Positions 11,497 to 23,451 of a stretch of 64,000 bases of DNA are shown here, piece after piece. Where the stretch lies: the NCBI RefSeq assembly GCF_031877795.1, contig NC_133971.1:16702825-16766824 (forward strand). Reading direction: 5' to 3'. The notes beneath the pieces are model-generated. The model searched no databases and was not told where the DNA came from. It saw only the letters and a program-made list of their open reading frames with translations. The position numbers and the translations under genes are program-made. How positions within the stretch are numbered: position 1 is the first letter of the stretch; every line of letters starts with the position of its first letter. This DNA is from Strix aluco (Eukaryota; Chordata; Aves; Strigiformes; Strigidae).

Positions 11497-12063
11497 GTGA
11501 GACAAAACACCTGGTGCTTTCCGGGTGGGCTTTTGGCTGCTCGGCTCAGTGAAGCTCAGTTTGTTGGATTCTGTGGTGGTTTTGTCAAGGAGACACTTAG
11601 TAGTGCTGGAGGTCAGAAGCTTTGTTTACGGCCTTTTGAAAATGTGTTGATGGCTAGCAGAGCTGTTCTGCAATCCTCTCAGTTGTCCTCTGCTGCTACA
11701 GATGACTTCAATCCACCTGTCTGTGGTGGCCTCTTTTTTGGCTTTTGATAAGCTGCAGAGAGATGATTTGTCTTGCCCATGAATCTGAGTGAGGCTGCTA
11801 CTCCCCCATGTGGCAAAAGAAGCAAACAGCGTAGCTCTTCACCCTTTTTCTGAGTCAAAAAAACACGGGGTTGCATGTCTCTATTTATGCTTTTTGTTGT
11901 GAAGTCTGCAGCTTTCAAAACTCCATTTGTTCAAGCCTGGAGAGCGGGTCAAAGCTGCAAGTCAATGTCTGCTGTCTTGTACTGCTAAGAACGGGAATGA
12001 GATCTTGAAATTGTTGAAATTGTATTTTAAGACATACATGCAACTTTGTGACTGGAAATATGC

Positions 12064-12748
12064 CTGGGGAAGAAGGACCTGGGGGTGCTGGTCAGCAGCT
12101 GGCTGATTATGAGCTGGCAGTGTGCCCAGGTGGCCAAGAAGGCCAATGGCATCCTGGCTTGTGTCAGAACTAGTGTGGCCAGCAGGACTAGGGCAGGGAT
12201 TGTCCCCCTGTGCTCAGCACTGGTGAGGCCACACCTTGAATACTGTGTTCAGTTTGGGCCCCTCACTACAAGAAAGAGTTTGAGATGCTGGAGCATGTCC
12301 AGAGAAGGGCAACGAAGCTGGTGGAGGGTTTAGAGCACAAGTCTTATGAGGAGCAGCTGAGGGAACTGGGGGGGTTTAGTCTGGAGAAGAGGAGGCTGAG
12401 GGGAGACCTCATTGCTCTCTACAACTACCCGAGAGGTTGTAGTGAGGTGGGTGTCAGTCTCTTTTCCCAAGTAACAAATGATAGGACGAGAGGAAAAGGA
12501 CTCAAGTTGCACCAGGGGAGGTTTAGGTTGGATATTAGGAAAAATTTCTTCATGGAAGGGGTTGTCAAGCCTTGGAACAGGCTGCCCAGGGAAGCGGTTG
12601 AGTCACCATCCCTGGAGGTATTTAAAAACCATGTAGATGTGGTGCTTAGGGACATGGCTTAGTGGTGGGCTTGTCAGTGTTGGGTTAACAGTTGGACTTG
12701 ATGATCTTAGAGGTCTTTTCCAACCTAAATGGTTCTGATTCTGTGAGC
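12064..12748 (+). mobile_element. CR1 LINE, 5'-truncated
   Basis: Typical avian CR1 3' segment. The conceptual reading carries the ORF2 C-terminal signature ([52 protein letters not shown]) with frameshifts. It is followed by the 3' UTR ending GGACTTGATGATCTTAGAGG and TCCAACCTAAATGG-TTCTG. The reverse transcriptase catalytic part is absent, so the element is dead. It lies in the intron between the 11266 and 13695 exons. Confidence 0.92.
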
Positions 12749-13694
12749 TGTTAGAGCCTCTTCAGGCTTTGAGGAAGATGAGAAATAGATGATCACACAA
12801 GACTCTTCACTCTGGACTAAGTGATTTTGATACCCTGGAAAAAGAGCTTGGGAGAATCATGTCACTGAAGGAGACCAGGGAGTTTGTCATCATTTAAATG
12901 TCAGTTTCATAATGTACAACCTTGGATATTATGGGATAACTTTGAGAGAATTGTTTGTTTCTGATGGTCTGTTCTCTGTAGATAGTCAGTCTTGGAGTCC
13001 ACGGTATGTTTGGCAAATACCCATCAGAGGGTTATATTGAAGAAAAAAGCTAATAAAATCATGGTTAATCTTCAAGTTTGAATACCAGCAAGGTATATTA
13101 GACAACTTCTTTGTGTGAAACAAGCAAACAGTGTTGTTGACATGAACTGCTGTACGAATAGAGTCTACCATCTCTTTGGCCGCATCAGCCAGACTTTCAT
13201 AAATCACCCCAAGGGCTGTTCCCCTGCCCAGCATCACCTCATTGCAGCCAATGCACTTTGATCTTTTTCTTTTTTTTCCAGAAGGAGAAACCATGTGTAT
13301 TTTCCCTTTCTTCAGCAAGCAAAGTTGCTTTTGCTCAAACTTTTCTGAAAATTTCCAGCACTGGGACAGATTCTGATAGAATTCCAGTTTGCAAGGTGGC
13401 AGTTCTGGAAGATGCCGTATTTTTGCATGCAAACACGTAGTCTGGCGTATTTATGTTTGCTGCGAAGGAGCTGTGTGGTCCCAGGCAGCCCAGAGTGGCC
13501 TTACATCACTTTCAAGTTAACAGTCCCAGTGCCTTTTGGCAGCCCAGGGTATTAGCGTGGTATAGAGCAGATGCTCTTAAACTTTCAGCCCGCAGCACAG
13601 GAGCTCTTTCTCCAGCTGATGCAGAAGTGGCACTGGCTGGCTCTGCACAGAACTCCAGAGAAGGGGCTCTAACTGTCTTTTGTCCTGCTTTCAG
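12749..13694. other. Intron remainder with a 148-codon antisense ORF
   Basis: This intronic stretch is AT-rich and unrelated to the coiled-coil exons. A minus-strand ORF (13432-12986) has an evenly mixed composition including KCIGCNEVMLGRG and SLADAAKEMVDSIRTAV. I do not recognise the family and see no flanking splice sites or promoter. It may be an old repeat or a processed fragment. Confidence 0.3.
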
Positions 13695-13887
13695 GTTTAC
13701 CGCCAGCAAGAGTCAGCTCGCAGTGGTCTGAGCAGCTGCACCAGGAGTCCTCTCACCAGGGGCATGCACTGGCCACGGTGCCCAAAGAGAAGGAGTTCCT
13801 GGAGCATGAGAAGGCTGCCCTAAAGGTGTGACTGGCAGCCCTGCAGCGGGGCAGACAAGGCCTTTCAGAGTAGCTGGCAGAGGCCAG
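13695..13887 (+). pseudogene. CEP250: CEP250-like exon, one frameshift and two stops
   Basis: Starts VYRQQESARS. A one-base loss near 13722-13728 shifts to EQLHQESSHQGHALATV and KEKEFLEHEKAALKV. In that frame TGA (13829-13831) and TAG (13871-13873) interrupt LAALQRGRQGLSE and LAEAR. Corresponding CEP250 residues are Arg-type and Gln, so CGA to TGA and CAG to TAG transitions are likely. The donor is GTAAAG. Confidence 0.78.
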
Positions 13888-16087
13888 GTAAAGGCGGGGA
13901 GGAAACCCTAGGCAGGACATTATATAATAGCTGTAATTATAAAGGTGGTAATCATTACATGAGGATTTACTGCATCCTGTGTGCTTTTCAAATGTTTTCA
14001 CCTTCCACGGGCAGAAAATGAAAGAATCTTGAGCAAAATGAAAAAAAAGTATACTATGATTTTTATGTTGTTTTCCTGACAGCTAAAACCAGCAAACATC
14101 TCCTGGGCCTTGGGCTCATGTTTATGCCCCCTTCCTGTGTGAAGTCCAAAGCAAGGCAGCTTGGCTCTGAATTGAGTAATAATTAAACCCTGCAGACGTT
14201 TACTGAAACTGAAGTTTCTCTCTGGTTTTGGTTTCTTGTTCTATGCATTTGAACATAGATCTTTCCTTATCAAGTAGTTGGACTGTTGATGGCTGTTCCA
14301 TGCAGGCGTTGTGAGTAGGACACTGCCATCTAGGGTGGAGCCAGAGGCTGGTGCTGCAGATCTCAAGGGCCTTCTGGTTGGAAGCTAACTCTTGCTACCT
14401 GTGGTGCAGGACCCACAGCTGGTTACACCAGCAGCTGGGAAACCTCTTTTGAATCCTCACGTCTTTGAGGATTCTTGCCCATCACTGATGTCTGCGTCCT
14501 GTACTCCTTACCACCTGCTGTTTAGAGACAGATGTCGTGGAGAAGTTACACAGGGAAGGAGCAAGATTCTGTCCTTCTGCCTTTCTAAGATCATATGTGA
14601 CAAGTTCTGCTCAGAAAAAAAAAAAAATGAGTTTGTCCTCCTTGTAGGTGTTTTTTAGAAGACTCCTGAACTTGCAGAGCTGTACAAATGATGTTTTAGA
14701 CATTGTTTCTCATGTTTCTTGACTTTTACACTGTATTACTCCAAAGTACGTCGTTAGGATGGCTGAAAAACACCCCTTTTGACTCAGTGTGTTTCTTGAG
14801 AGCTGCTGCTGCTTCTGAGCTCCAGCTTCTCTTATTTGATCCAGCTGAGTTATGTTTGGTCAATTATTGGGCTGTTACTAAACTATTAAATGTTCAGCTC
14901 CTTTTTAAAAACTTTTTTGAAAAGGGATACATTATTTTTTAAAAAAGATAAATTAGTTATGAAGAACTTTGTCAATAGATAAAAATTCAGCAACTGGTCT
15001 TGCCAGATGTTGTTCTCAAGAGCCTTTTGTTGTCACAGTTTTGGCCTCTATCTTTTCTGTTCTGTTTTAGAGACTGATTCTATTTATCCTAAAATGGAGC
15101 ATATTTACTTTGGACTGCCAGAGATTGGCACAATCAGAAATATGTGCTTGTTCTCCTCCTTGAAGATACACCCTCCATTGTCCATCCAAGTAGTGAAATT
15201 CTACTGCTGTGGTTTTTATGGCATCCCCGTACTAGTGAGGCAGTGCTGTGTGTTGTAGGAACCTGGCACACAGGGCGCTGTGTTAGAGCAGGGAGGTCAC
15301 TTCAGCTCCTGGTTCCAGAACCCTGCGTGTCATACGCAGCAGTTGGTTGAAGTCTGTGGTTGTAAGAATTTGGCTCTGCAGTACTACAGCTTCCATTTTA
15401 AAGAGCAACAAGTCACTTGGGCTACTGCCTACTTAAATAGCAACACTTAGAGAGAAGCAGCAAGTTTTTCTCTTGAACTTTCAACAGTTGAAACTGAAGG
15501 CTGCCCGTCTCTCCTTTCAGGTGGTTCTTGTTCAGATAAAATCTAGTTCAGATTTCTTACGAATGCTGCTCCAAGAGGGAGATCTTACTATATCATCTGA
15601 TGTATTTCTTGAGTCCCTTTTAAATACAAGGAGTCTGGAAAGTTACTTACCTATAGCTACACTGTGAACAGCATTCAAAAAGTCACGAGTCATCCAGGGA
15701 AATACTCTTGTTCTGTCCCCCTGTAGAGCAGCTTGGAAGCGCTGATGAGCTGAGGGCTGTGAGCAGAGACCGGGCTTTTGCTTGTTGGCCCAGACTTTGG
15801 GCACAGCTACTTGTGTGTCAGCCAACAGCAATTTCAGATTTGGCCATTGAGATCAAATTCGGCTGGGATTTCTGTGTTATGCTAGGTCATAAGCAAAGCC
15901 TGGGCATTCCCCCAGAGGGGCCTGCATTGCTATTTTAAATGGAGAAATATGCTTTCTGTATACAAGTTTCCTTGCAACCCATTTTCCGTACTGATGGGTA
16001 GGGATCTTGAATGACTTCTTACTGGAATAGCTCTCAGTGGGCGTCAGGAGCAACAAACTCATTTCTCTCTGTATTCACAACTCACAG
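13888..16087. other. Intron, AT-rich, nothing recognised
   Basis: About 2.2 kb of intronic sequence with A runs (around 14618 and 14940) and no coding signal, repeat family or RNA gene that I can identify. Confidence 0.5.
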
Positions 16088-16215
16088 GTCAGTGAAGGAG
16101 ACGCTGGAATCCAGCCTGTTTGAAGCTCAGCGGCACTTATCTCAGCTGGAGATCACCAGGAGTCAGCCTGAAATCCAACTTCACACAGTCACACAGGCCA
16201 AGGAGGTGATACAAG
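16088..16215 (+). CDS. CEP250: CEP250-like exon, VTQAKEVIQG
   Basis: Open exon encoding SVKETLESSLFEAQRHLSQL and TVTQAKEVIQ, almost identical in pattern to CEP250. The acceptor is CTCACAG and the donor CAAG|GTGAGA, with phases matching both neighbours. Confidence 0.85.
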
Positions 16216-16408
16216 GTGAGAGCCTCCTGTTTCTGGTGATCCCTCTGCTAGGGAAGATGGTATAAAAATAGCTCTGTGTCCGCAGTGCTTCTGAGGAGTG
16301 AAGGAGATGGAGGCAGATCTCTCCTGCACTGGAGTTCAGATGGCTTAAGGTCAGTGAAGTCAGAACCATTGTTTAGACTCTGAATCTTGTCGTTTGTCCT
16401 GTTTGCAG

Positions 16409-16578
16409 GGGAAGTGAAGTGCCTTCAGCGTGAGCTGGAAGCAGAGCGATCTCTAATGAGGCAGGAACGGGAAAACATGGCACAACAGCTCTTGCAGACA
16501 GAACAGCAGTATAACAATACCCTCAAACTGCGGCAAACTGATCATGAAGTGGAAACAAACCAGCTCCTGCAAGACCTG
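16409..16578 (+). CDS. CEP250: CEP250-like exon, EVKCLQRELEAERS
   Basis: Open exon continuing GEVKCLQRELEAERSLMRQE to ETNQLLQDL, with GTTTGCAG acceptor and CTG|GTAGGA donor. It matches GEVRCLKLELDTERS of CEP250. Confidence 0.83.
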
Positions 16579-16689
16579 GTAGGAAACAACATGCTTCTGA
16601 ATTCTTCAGGCAAGCTTTGTAGGCTGGCTTTAGAAGAGTAATAGCCTGAGTGTGTGAAGTGGGAGAAACCATCTGTCATAGGTCACACC

Positions 16690-17580
16690 TTGCTGGACCA
16701 GGCAGATAATCCTAATCCCTAACCTGTAACCCCCAACCTGTAACACTAACCCCTATCCCCTATCCCCTTACCATAACGCCTAACCCCCAACTCCTAATCC
16801 CTACCCCCTGACCCCCTACCCCCAGCCACTAACCCCCTACCCCTAACCCTGACCCCTAATGCAGACCACTAACCCCTACACCCAGCCCCTAACCACCTAA
16901 CCCTAACCTGTAAACCCTAACCCCTAACCCCCACCCCTAATCCCCACCCCTAACCCCTAACCTCCACCCACCATGCCGAACCCCAATCCCTAACCCCCCT
17001 AAACCCTAACCCCTACCCTTAAACCCCGCCCTCAGCCCCTTACCTCCTACCCCTAACCCCCAAGCCCAAAACCCCTAACCCTAACCGCAAACCCTAACCC
17101 TAACCCCCAACTCCTAACCCCCAACTCCTAACCCCCAACTCCTAAACCCAACCCCTAACCCCCAACCCCTAACCCCCAATCCCTAACCCCCCTAAACCTT
17201 AACCCTTACCCTTAACCCCCACCCTCAGCCCCTTACCTCCTAACCCCAACCCATAACCCCTATCTCTAACCCTAACCCCCAAAACCCCTAACCCCCAAAA
17301 CCCCTAACCCTAATCCCTAACCCATAACCCCCAACCCCTATCCCCTAACCCCCACCCACCACGCCTATCCCCTTACCCCCACCCCCTACCTCCTAACCCC
17401 AACCCATAACCCCTATCTCTAACCCTAACCCTAATCCCCAACACCTAGGCCCCCATCCCCCCAAGCCCCCCCATCCCCCCAAGCCGCCCAGCCCCTAACC
17501 TCCTAACCCTACCCCCTACCCCTATTGCCTATACCCTGACCCCCAACCCCTAACCCCTAGCCCTAACCCTAAACCTCGTA
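16690..17580 (+). repeat. Degenerate interstitial telomere-like tract (C-rich strand)
   Basis: Nearly 900 bp of CCCTAA, CCCCTAA and CCCCCAACTCCTAA variants in an intron, between exons ending at 16578 and starting at 18299. The C-rich strand is on +, as at a left-hand chromosome end. Units vary between 6 and about 11 bases, and none form long perfect TTAGGG arrays. Confidence 0.88.
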
Positions 17581-18067
17581 CCTGAAGGCATGTGAAGACC
17601 CCCAGGACTCTGCCAGGACAGTAAAAGCAGCCACAGATTCAGTGTGGGCCTAAGGCGAGTTTAGCTGGAGTTTGGGTGCTCCCCACCCAAAGCTTGGCAG
17701 GAAAGGGGTAGGATCTTACCAGACTCCTGTCTGCCATGAAGTAGACTCCTCACATTGCTGCCAACTGCAGTCACGGGAACTTTCTCCCTTTCTTTCTGTC
17801 CTGTCACCGTCGTCAGAGGTGTTACCTCTGGGCTTGACACATGTGGAACAGGCCCCTTGTTCCTGGTACCGCCGTTCGTGGCCTGTCTTGTGACTGGGGC
17901 ATCAGGGTACCAGTCTCTTTCTCATCCTGCAGTCCATCTACATCTTTTCACTGATGGAAAGGGATGTGAGCTTTGAAAATAGACTCTAAGAATAGAGAGA
18001 AATCCTGAGGAGACAGGTGCTAGGAAACAGGCAGCCATCGGAGAGAGGAAGGTAACATCTCCTTTTC

Positions 18068-18126
18068 ATAATGGTTGGACTAAATGATCTTAAAGGTCTT
18101 TCCAACCTAAATGATTCTATGATTCT
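18068..18126 (+). mobile_element. CR1 LINE 3' tail fragment
   Basis: Only the last about 60 bases of CR1 are present: GGTTGGACTAAATGATCTTA, then the TTTCCAACCTAAATGATTCT signature with repeated TATGATTCT. Confidence 0.88.
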
Positions 18127-18298
18127 TCTACCTGCTGACCCGCCTTTTAAGTTCCTTGACAGGATGTGATTTATGGAGAGCACAAAGCCATTGTTGTGCA
18201 CTGTTGAGGTGGGGGATTGTGGGAGGGATGAAGCTTCACGTTTGTTTTGAGGAGCGTGGCTGGGACTTCACCTTGAAGTCTTTCCCTCCACTCCTCAG

Positions 18299-18478
18299 GC
18301 AAGCGAGTGGGAAGGGCATCATTCAGAGCTGCAGAAGATACTGGAGCAATGGGAAAGAGAGAAGGTGGAGACAGAAGGGGAGCACGAGAAGAAGCTGTTT
18401 GATATGAAGCAGAAAGTTGCTACCATGCAAGCTCAACAAGAGGAGGAATGAACCAGAGTTGAAAATGCCAAGCAAGAG
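18299..18478 (+). pseudogene. CEP250: CEP250-like exon with in-frame TGA
   Basis: Reads ASEWEGHHSELQKILEQWER to MQAQQEEE, then TGA at 18449-18451, then TRVENAKQE before GTAAAG. CEP250 has EEERTQAES here, so the stop replaces Arg (CGA to TGA). The acceptor is CTCCTCAG. Confidence 0.8.
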
Positions 18479-19621
18479 GTAAAGACTGTGAAAGGAGAAT
18501 TTGTGTAGCTTTTTTGCAAGGCTAGAGCCATGGGAGATATCTGGATGTCAGGCTGTGTGGAGCATGCCCTACATGTTTTCTACATTGAATTTGGTGAGGT
18601 GAAAGGCAAGCAGGGTTCTCTTTGGGACTAGGAGTGAGACCTGTCAGAGGAAGCCAGGCAGAAGCATCACCTTTCAGTTGAGATTTTTGTGCTGCTGTTG
18701 TGCTGGGTTTTTTAAGACTCACCTCAGAGTATCTTCACAGTTCTCTTAACAGTCCTCTTCTGATCTTTACTGATACATGCTTATAACTTTAACGTTAAAG
18801 ACCAAACTGAATTTGTAGGACTGAATCCTCATGAGGATGGGGTTTTTGTTTGGGGGGGACAGGGGGACATGGCAGGATTGTTGACAAAAGAAAAAGAATT
18901 TTAAAGACTCCTCTGAAATATTTCTGAACAGTCAAACAGGGGTGTCTTCTGGGCTGTTTTAAGTCACTTGCTGGTAAGCTATTTTGTGCCCAGACCTCCT
19001 GTGCAACCCTGTCATACAGTGAGAGTCCTCCTTGTGTCCCACCCAAAGTCCTCTTCACGGAGTCTGCCTGGGGACTGCAGTACCCCCAACTGTGTCTACA
19101 GGTATTGAAATGCCAGGGCAGTGCTCAGAGATGACAGTGTGTCCCTGCCATGTCAGTACTTTACCAAAGTCTAATGAATACCTTAAAAATGAAGTAATTT
19201 TCACCAAACACCACTTGAAATACATGAGTTTTCTGAAGGAGCTGCCTCGCTTCAGCCCTCTGGCAGCCCTGCATTTTCTCTGCTGCTAAGTAGGTGTGAA
19301 AGTTGCTATTGAAAGACAAACAGGACACAGCAGAAGATGAGGGATACCCTCACCAGCAAGGCGAGACATTTGAGAAGTGCCACACGTTTTCCTGTTACAT
19401 GTTAGATGTTTGTTGGAGGTTCAATCACAGGGGGACTGTGGCTGGACCATGTTCATGCTGCCAGTCTCACTTAGGAAGCTGTGTCTGTAAGTGGGCAGAG
19501 AAGGGCCTGGGAGAGCAGCAACACAGTGCTTTGAGAACACGTCAGCCCGTCGGTGTTGGAGCCTTGCCACACAAATTCTGTGTGGGAAGTTTAAACCTGT
19601 CTTCTCTTTGTTTCTGTGCAG

Positions 19622-19790
19622 GTCCTGCAAGAAAACGAGCGTGAGAAGAGTGCTTTATTAGAGACAGTACTTCAGACTCAGGGAGAGCTAAGAGAAGCCA
19701 ACCAGCAGCTGGAAAGCTCAGGCAGGAGGTGAAAGAGCAGCACGAGGATGGGCAGGAAAGTCTGACTAGTAGGGTGGGTTGAAGGAACAG
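19622..19790 (+). pseudogene. CEP250: CEP250-like exon with 1-bp deletion
   Basis: Matches SALLETVLQTQGELREANQQ of CEP250. After QLE, near 19712, one A is missing and the match continues in another frame (LRQEVKEQHEDGQESLT). Without repair the frame ends at TGA within ten codons. The downstream donor is not clear, and sequence to about 20000 looks like further decayed coiled-coil sequence. Confidence 0.75.
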
Positions 19791-20090
19791 GCCGTTGGCA
19801 ACTGGACGTAAGCTGAGAGAGGCTGAGAGAACCAGCTAACAGAGTGAAGGGCAGTAACAAGGAAATAAAGCCTAAGTGCTGTGACTGAGGAGGCAGGGAC
19901 TGCTGCAGGCACTGAAAGCACAGAGCCTGATGAGCTCCAGAGATCAGCAACAGGAAGGAAGCGTTACAGTGGAAGCAGAGCTGGGTAGAAAAGCAGAAGT
20001 GGCTGAATGAATGTGATTTTGAGACAGAAAGAAGAGAAAGCTGAACCTGATGGCAGGACCCAGTAGCTTGCTCTCCATTTGTGTTTGCAG

Positions 20091-20234
20091 AACATCACAG
20101 AAAAACTGCAAGCAGAGCTGCAGGAAACTCGGAGTAAGATCAAGGCAGTGGAGAAGAGGCACAAGGAAGAAATCAAAACCATGAAAGAAGAAATTAATGT
20201 CCTCCTTCAGCAGAGGGATGATCTACAAAACCAG
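20091..20234 (+). CDS. CEP250: CEP250-like exon, EKLQAELQETRSKIK
   Basis: Open 48-codon exon (NITEKLQAELQETRSKIK to LLQQRDDLQNQ), with GTTTGCAG acceptor and a weak CAG|GTGACT donor. It matches ILQTQLQEAQRELK and SLLQDKMDLQKQ of CEP250. Confidence 0.8.
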
Positions 20235-20674
20235 GTGACTGAAAACAGCAATAGCTACTCCACTCATCAAACAGGTGGTCTCTCCCCATGGCAGAGCAGC
20301 AGGTGATGGGGTAAGTCCCTCTGGCTGCCATCACACTGTGGTCTCCATCTCAGCTGGGCTGAAGGAGACTGACCGGCCAGCTGCTGCCCTGGATAGATGG
20401 GCTACTCTTTTTGCCTGTTTGCCAGCACTCATCAGAATGGATTTCTGCTGGCCTGTTACTGCTAGCCTTGTTTTTTAAGGTGCTTTTTCAGATGAACATG
20501 GTGACCCACTTAGATTTTTAAACAAGCCAGCTGTATCCATTGTGAATCTGGTACTTTCATGAAAGGGTGAAATTTAAAGTTGTTCTTTCCCTTTCCTCAC
20601 AGTATATGATACGGCTGATATGGCTGACAGTGGCAAGCTGTAGTCTTTGACTGCTTTGTTGTGTTTTACTTGAG

Positions 20675-20972
20675 GTGGAAGAGTTGACATCTCAACTAGC
20701 AGCCTCCAAAGAGTCCCAGCAAGTGATTGGCCGCAAAGCTCAGCAAGATCTGAGACACAGGAACTGTCAAGGCAGAAGGTGCTGGAGGTTGTGCACCTCC
20801 AGAAGAGCCTGGAGGAGAAGAGGAGTCAATGGGAGAAGGTAGAACATCAGAACAAGATGCTGCAAGTGTGTTTGCAGTCTTTGGAGGGGGAAAGGAGTCG
20901 ATGAGGAGAAGAGGAGCGTCACAACACAGAATTTCAGGCTTCCTTGAAGGTCCTAGAGAATGAAAAAGCCAG
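20675..20972 (+). pseudogene. CEP250: CEP250-like exon with frameshift and TGA
   Basis: Starts VEELTSQLAASKESQQ and shifts frame around 20740-20750. It continues ETQELSRQKVLEVVHLQKSL to LQSLEGERSR, then TGA at 20902-20904, then GEEERHNTEFQASLK and a GTAAAT donor. RETQE matches CEP250. The acceptor is a poor TTGAG. Confidence 0.72.
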
Positions 20973-22228
20973 GTAAATGAAAGTCTGTGAAACTCTCTAT
21001 TCTGTTTAATGGATTCCCTCTTTCAGATCTTCACATATCCAAGTGGCTCTGGCAGCATTTCATAAAAAGCAGAGTTCTGAACTATCCATGCAGATATGTT
21101 TCATTCTCTTGATGCAGTGTTTCATTTTCTTTTCTTTTAATCCTTCAGTTACAGTTTTTCTGAAGACAGTTGCTTTTGGAGTATTCCTTTCCTTAAAATG
21201 AGGTGTTGTTTTGTTAGGTTGGCATGTTAATGGTGTTAAATGAAACTTTCAGGGGTTTCAAACCTGAAACACACCAAAGGAGGCAGAACGAGCTGCAGTA
21301 TAATGAGCTAGATACATCCATCAGCTCTGTCTTGGGTCTGGTAAATTTTAAACATTTGGGATCTGTATCAATCTTCCATCCTGATGCCTTTGGTTAAAAC
21401 CATGATTTTGAACTAAGCCAGATTCCCCTCTGAGGCACCCAAGAAATAAGCATGTTTCTTATTGCCATCTCTTTCCTCATTCCTCAAAAAATCCCAACCG
21501 GTGTCTGGAAGGGCTCGAGCAGGGTCCCTGCCAGCCTCAACAGTTATAGATGTTACTGACTTTCCAAGGAATGCAAGAAAGAAGAGAAAGGGTAGGTAGG
21601 GTACTTCATCTGGTAAAGTCTTGCCAGCCTTCAACACACACCTTCATTGAAGAAGAGAAATAAAAGGCTGTGCCCTCTTGCTTGCCCCGTGAGGGATCTG
21701 GCATCTTATGTAAGGATCTGAGTATTTCCTCCAAACCTCCATTACTGCTTCTGGTTCAGCCTTCATTTCTCTAGCTGAAAGTAATATGGGTGCTGCAAGT
21801 CTTATGAAACTCCCCAAAGATCACCTGGCTGTCAGTTGCTCCTGTTCCTACCAGGACATACAAGTTAGGGGAAGAAATTGTCTCTTCATTATTGACAAAA
21901 CCTCTCCCTTGGAGTCTCATTAGTCAAAAGAAAAATTTTCCTCTGCCCTAATGTCTTCATTTCAAGACTTTGTTGCATTTCTATTCACATTCCCATCTCA
22001 AAAAAAAGTAGGGTATTTAGCCAATAATTCACCTTTCTTCTGTGGAAAAAAGTGTAGTGGGCATGTGCTTGGGTGTGGTTGCCAACCTGGCTGAGGACTG
22101 AACAAGCAGCCTAGTTGTTCAGACAAACCTCAGCAGACAAATCAATTTTCCCCTTGGTGGTGGAAGTCCTAAGAGTTTATTAAATGTTATATACCCTGTA
22201 GTAATGAGTTGCATGCTCTGACTTTCAG
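20973..22228. other. Intron, nothing recognised
   Basis: About 1.25 kb between CEP250-like exons. I see no exon, RNA gene or confident repeat family in it. Confidence 0.5.
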
Positions 22229-22388
22229 GCTGACTGTGTCTCTGGAAGAGAAGGAACTGAGCCTCAAAACCCTGGAAGAAAACAACCTTGCCCAGCACAA
22301 CAAGGTGTCTCAGCTTCTTTCTGCTCTTCACCAGGCCGGGCAGCTCCATTCAGACCACAGAGGAGAAATACAAGAGCTGAACAACCAG
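22229..22388 (+). CDS. CEP250: CEP250-like exon, LTVSLEEKELSLKTLEE
   Basis: Open exon LTVSLEEKELSLKTLEEN to EIQELNNQ, with CTTTCAG acceptor and GTGACC donor. It matches LTLSLMEKEQRLLVLQE of CEP250. Confidence 0.82.
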
Positions 22389-23138
22389 GTGACCACTAGC
22401 ATCCTCTTCTCCAGGGACATAGAATACCACCTTCAGCTTGTAGGCCTCAGCTTGTTTTCCCTCCCAACAACGTACACTCCTTCTGTGTTCTGTCCAGAGA
22501 CTGCACACTGAGGCTGGATCTGCTGTGTTCTGCCTGGGTTTTCCCCAGTTCTCTCATGGTTCATGGCATTAAATGTCTGAGGAGAAACAGAAGACTCCTT
22601 TGGAGCTTCTCAGTATCTCTCTTACACCCAGATGGCGTTTCTGCCTCTGCCAGGCACTGAGCAGTCTGGTGAGACAGCATTGGTTATGGCAGTCTGTGGG
22701 AGCACTCCCATCTCGGCCGTTCAGCTGGCATTGGGGAGGTGCCCCATGAAGGATGCCGATTGTCTCCCCTTTGCTTTTAATCCCAAGCGTCCCTGGCAGC
22801 CCCGCTCTCCATGCAGGAATGCTTCATCTGCCACCTCACCCTGCCAGCCAGCCACTCGCACCCTCACACACACAGAAACCTTCATTTCTGAAGATGGAAA
22901 GCACGAAAACCTGACAGTTTGACCGTTCCTTTGGGGATGGGGAAACTTCCTTTAGGCCCCTTAGCCTCCAGGTACCTGTTTGTAGCTTGTTTTGCTCAGT
23001 TTGAATGCTTGCCCTCGTGCGTTCTGTTTCCAGTGTGGTTTTTGGCTTGAAGTAATTCCTCCTTGGCCCCTTCCTCTAGTCCCGCTCTGGTGCCTCAGCA
23101 GCAGCGCTGTCCCTGAGCACTGTGCGTCTGTATTACAG

Positions 23139-23451
23139 GTGCAGTCGCTGCAGGAGGCAGCGCTGCAGAAGGAGGCTGGCCTGGCAGCTCGGGAGGAGCA
23201 GCTGCTGCAGGATCTGGCGGAGTCCCAAGCAGGTGAAGGGTGCTCGAGGAACTCTCTGCGCGTGCTGGAGGCTGAGGTGTCTGAACTGCGTTTGAGGCTC
23301 TGTAGCACAGAGAGCAGAGCACAGGCATTGACCACGGGGTGTCAGCAGGCCAACAGTGCCCACCGCGAAGCCCGATCCCAGCTGGACAAACTGCACTTGG
23401 TTCTCCAGCGCACGGTCTGTGACAGCAGAGACTTAGTCCTTTGGAGTTCAG
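23139..23451 (+). CDS. CEP250: CEP250-like exon with GC splice donor
   Basis: Open 313-bp exon (VQSLQEAALQKEAGLAAREE, then LRLRLCSTESRAQALT, ending LVLWSS). It corresponds to the QLRLRSTESQLEAL region of CEP250. The acceptor is TTACAG. The donor is CAG|GCAAGT, i.e. GC rather than GT, which is tolerated in about 1% of vertebrate introns and could be functional. The phase is right for the next exon. Confidence 0.82.

Noticed and set aside
12064-12662. ORFs at 12085-12333 and 12285-12662 as host genes
   Set aside because: They are the frameshifted CR1 ORF2 C-terminus.
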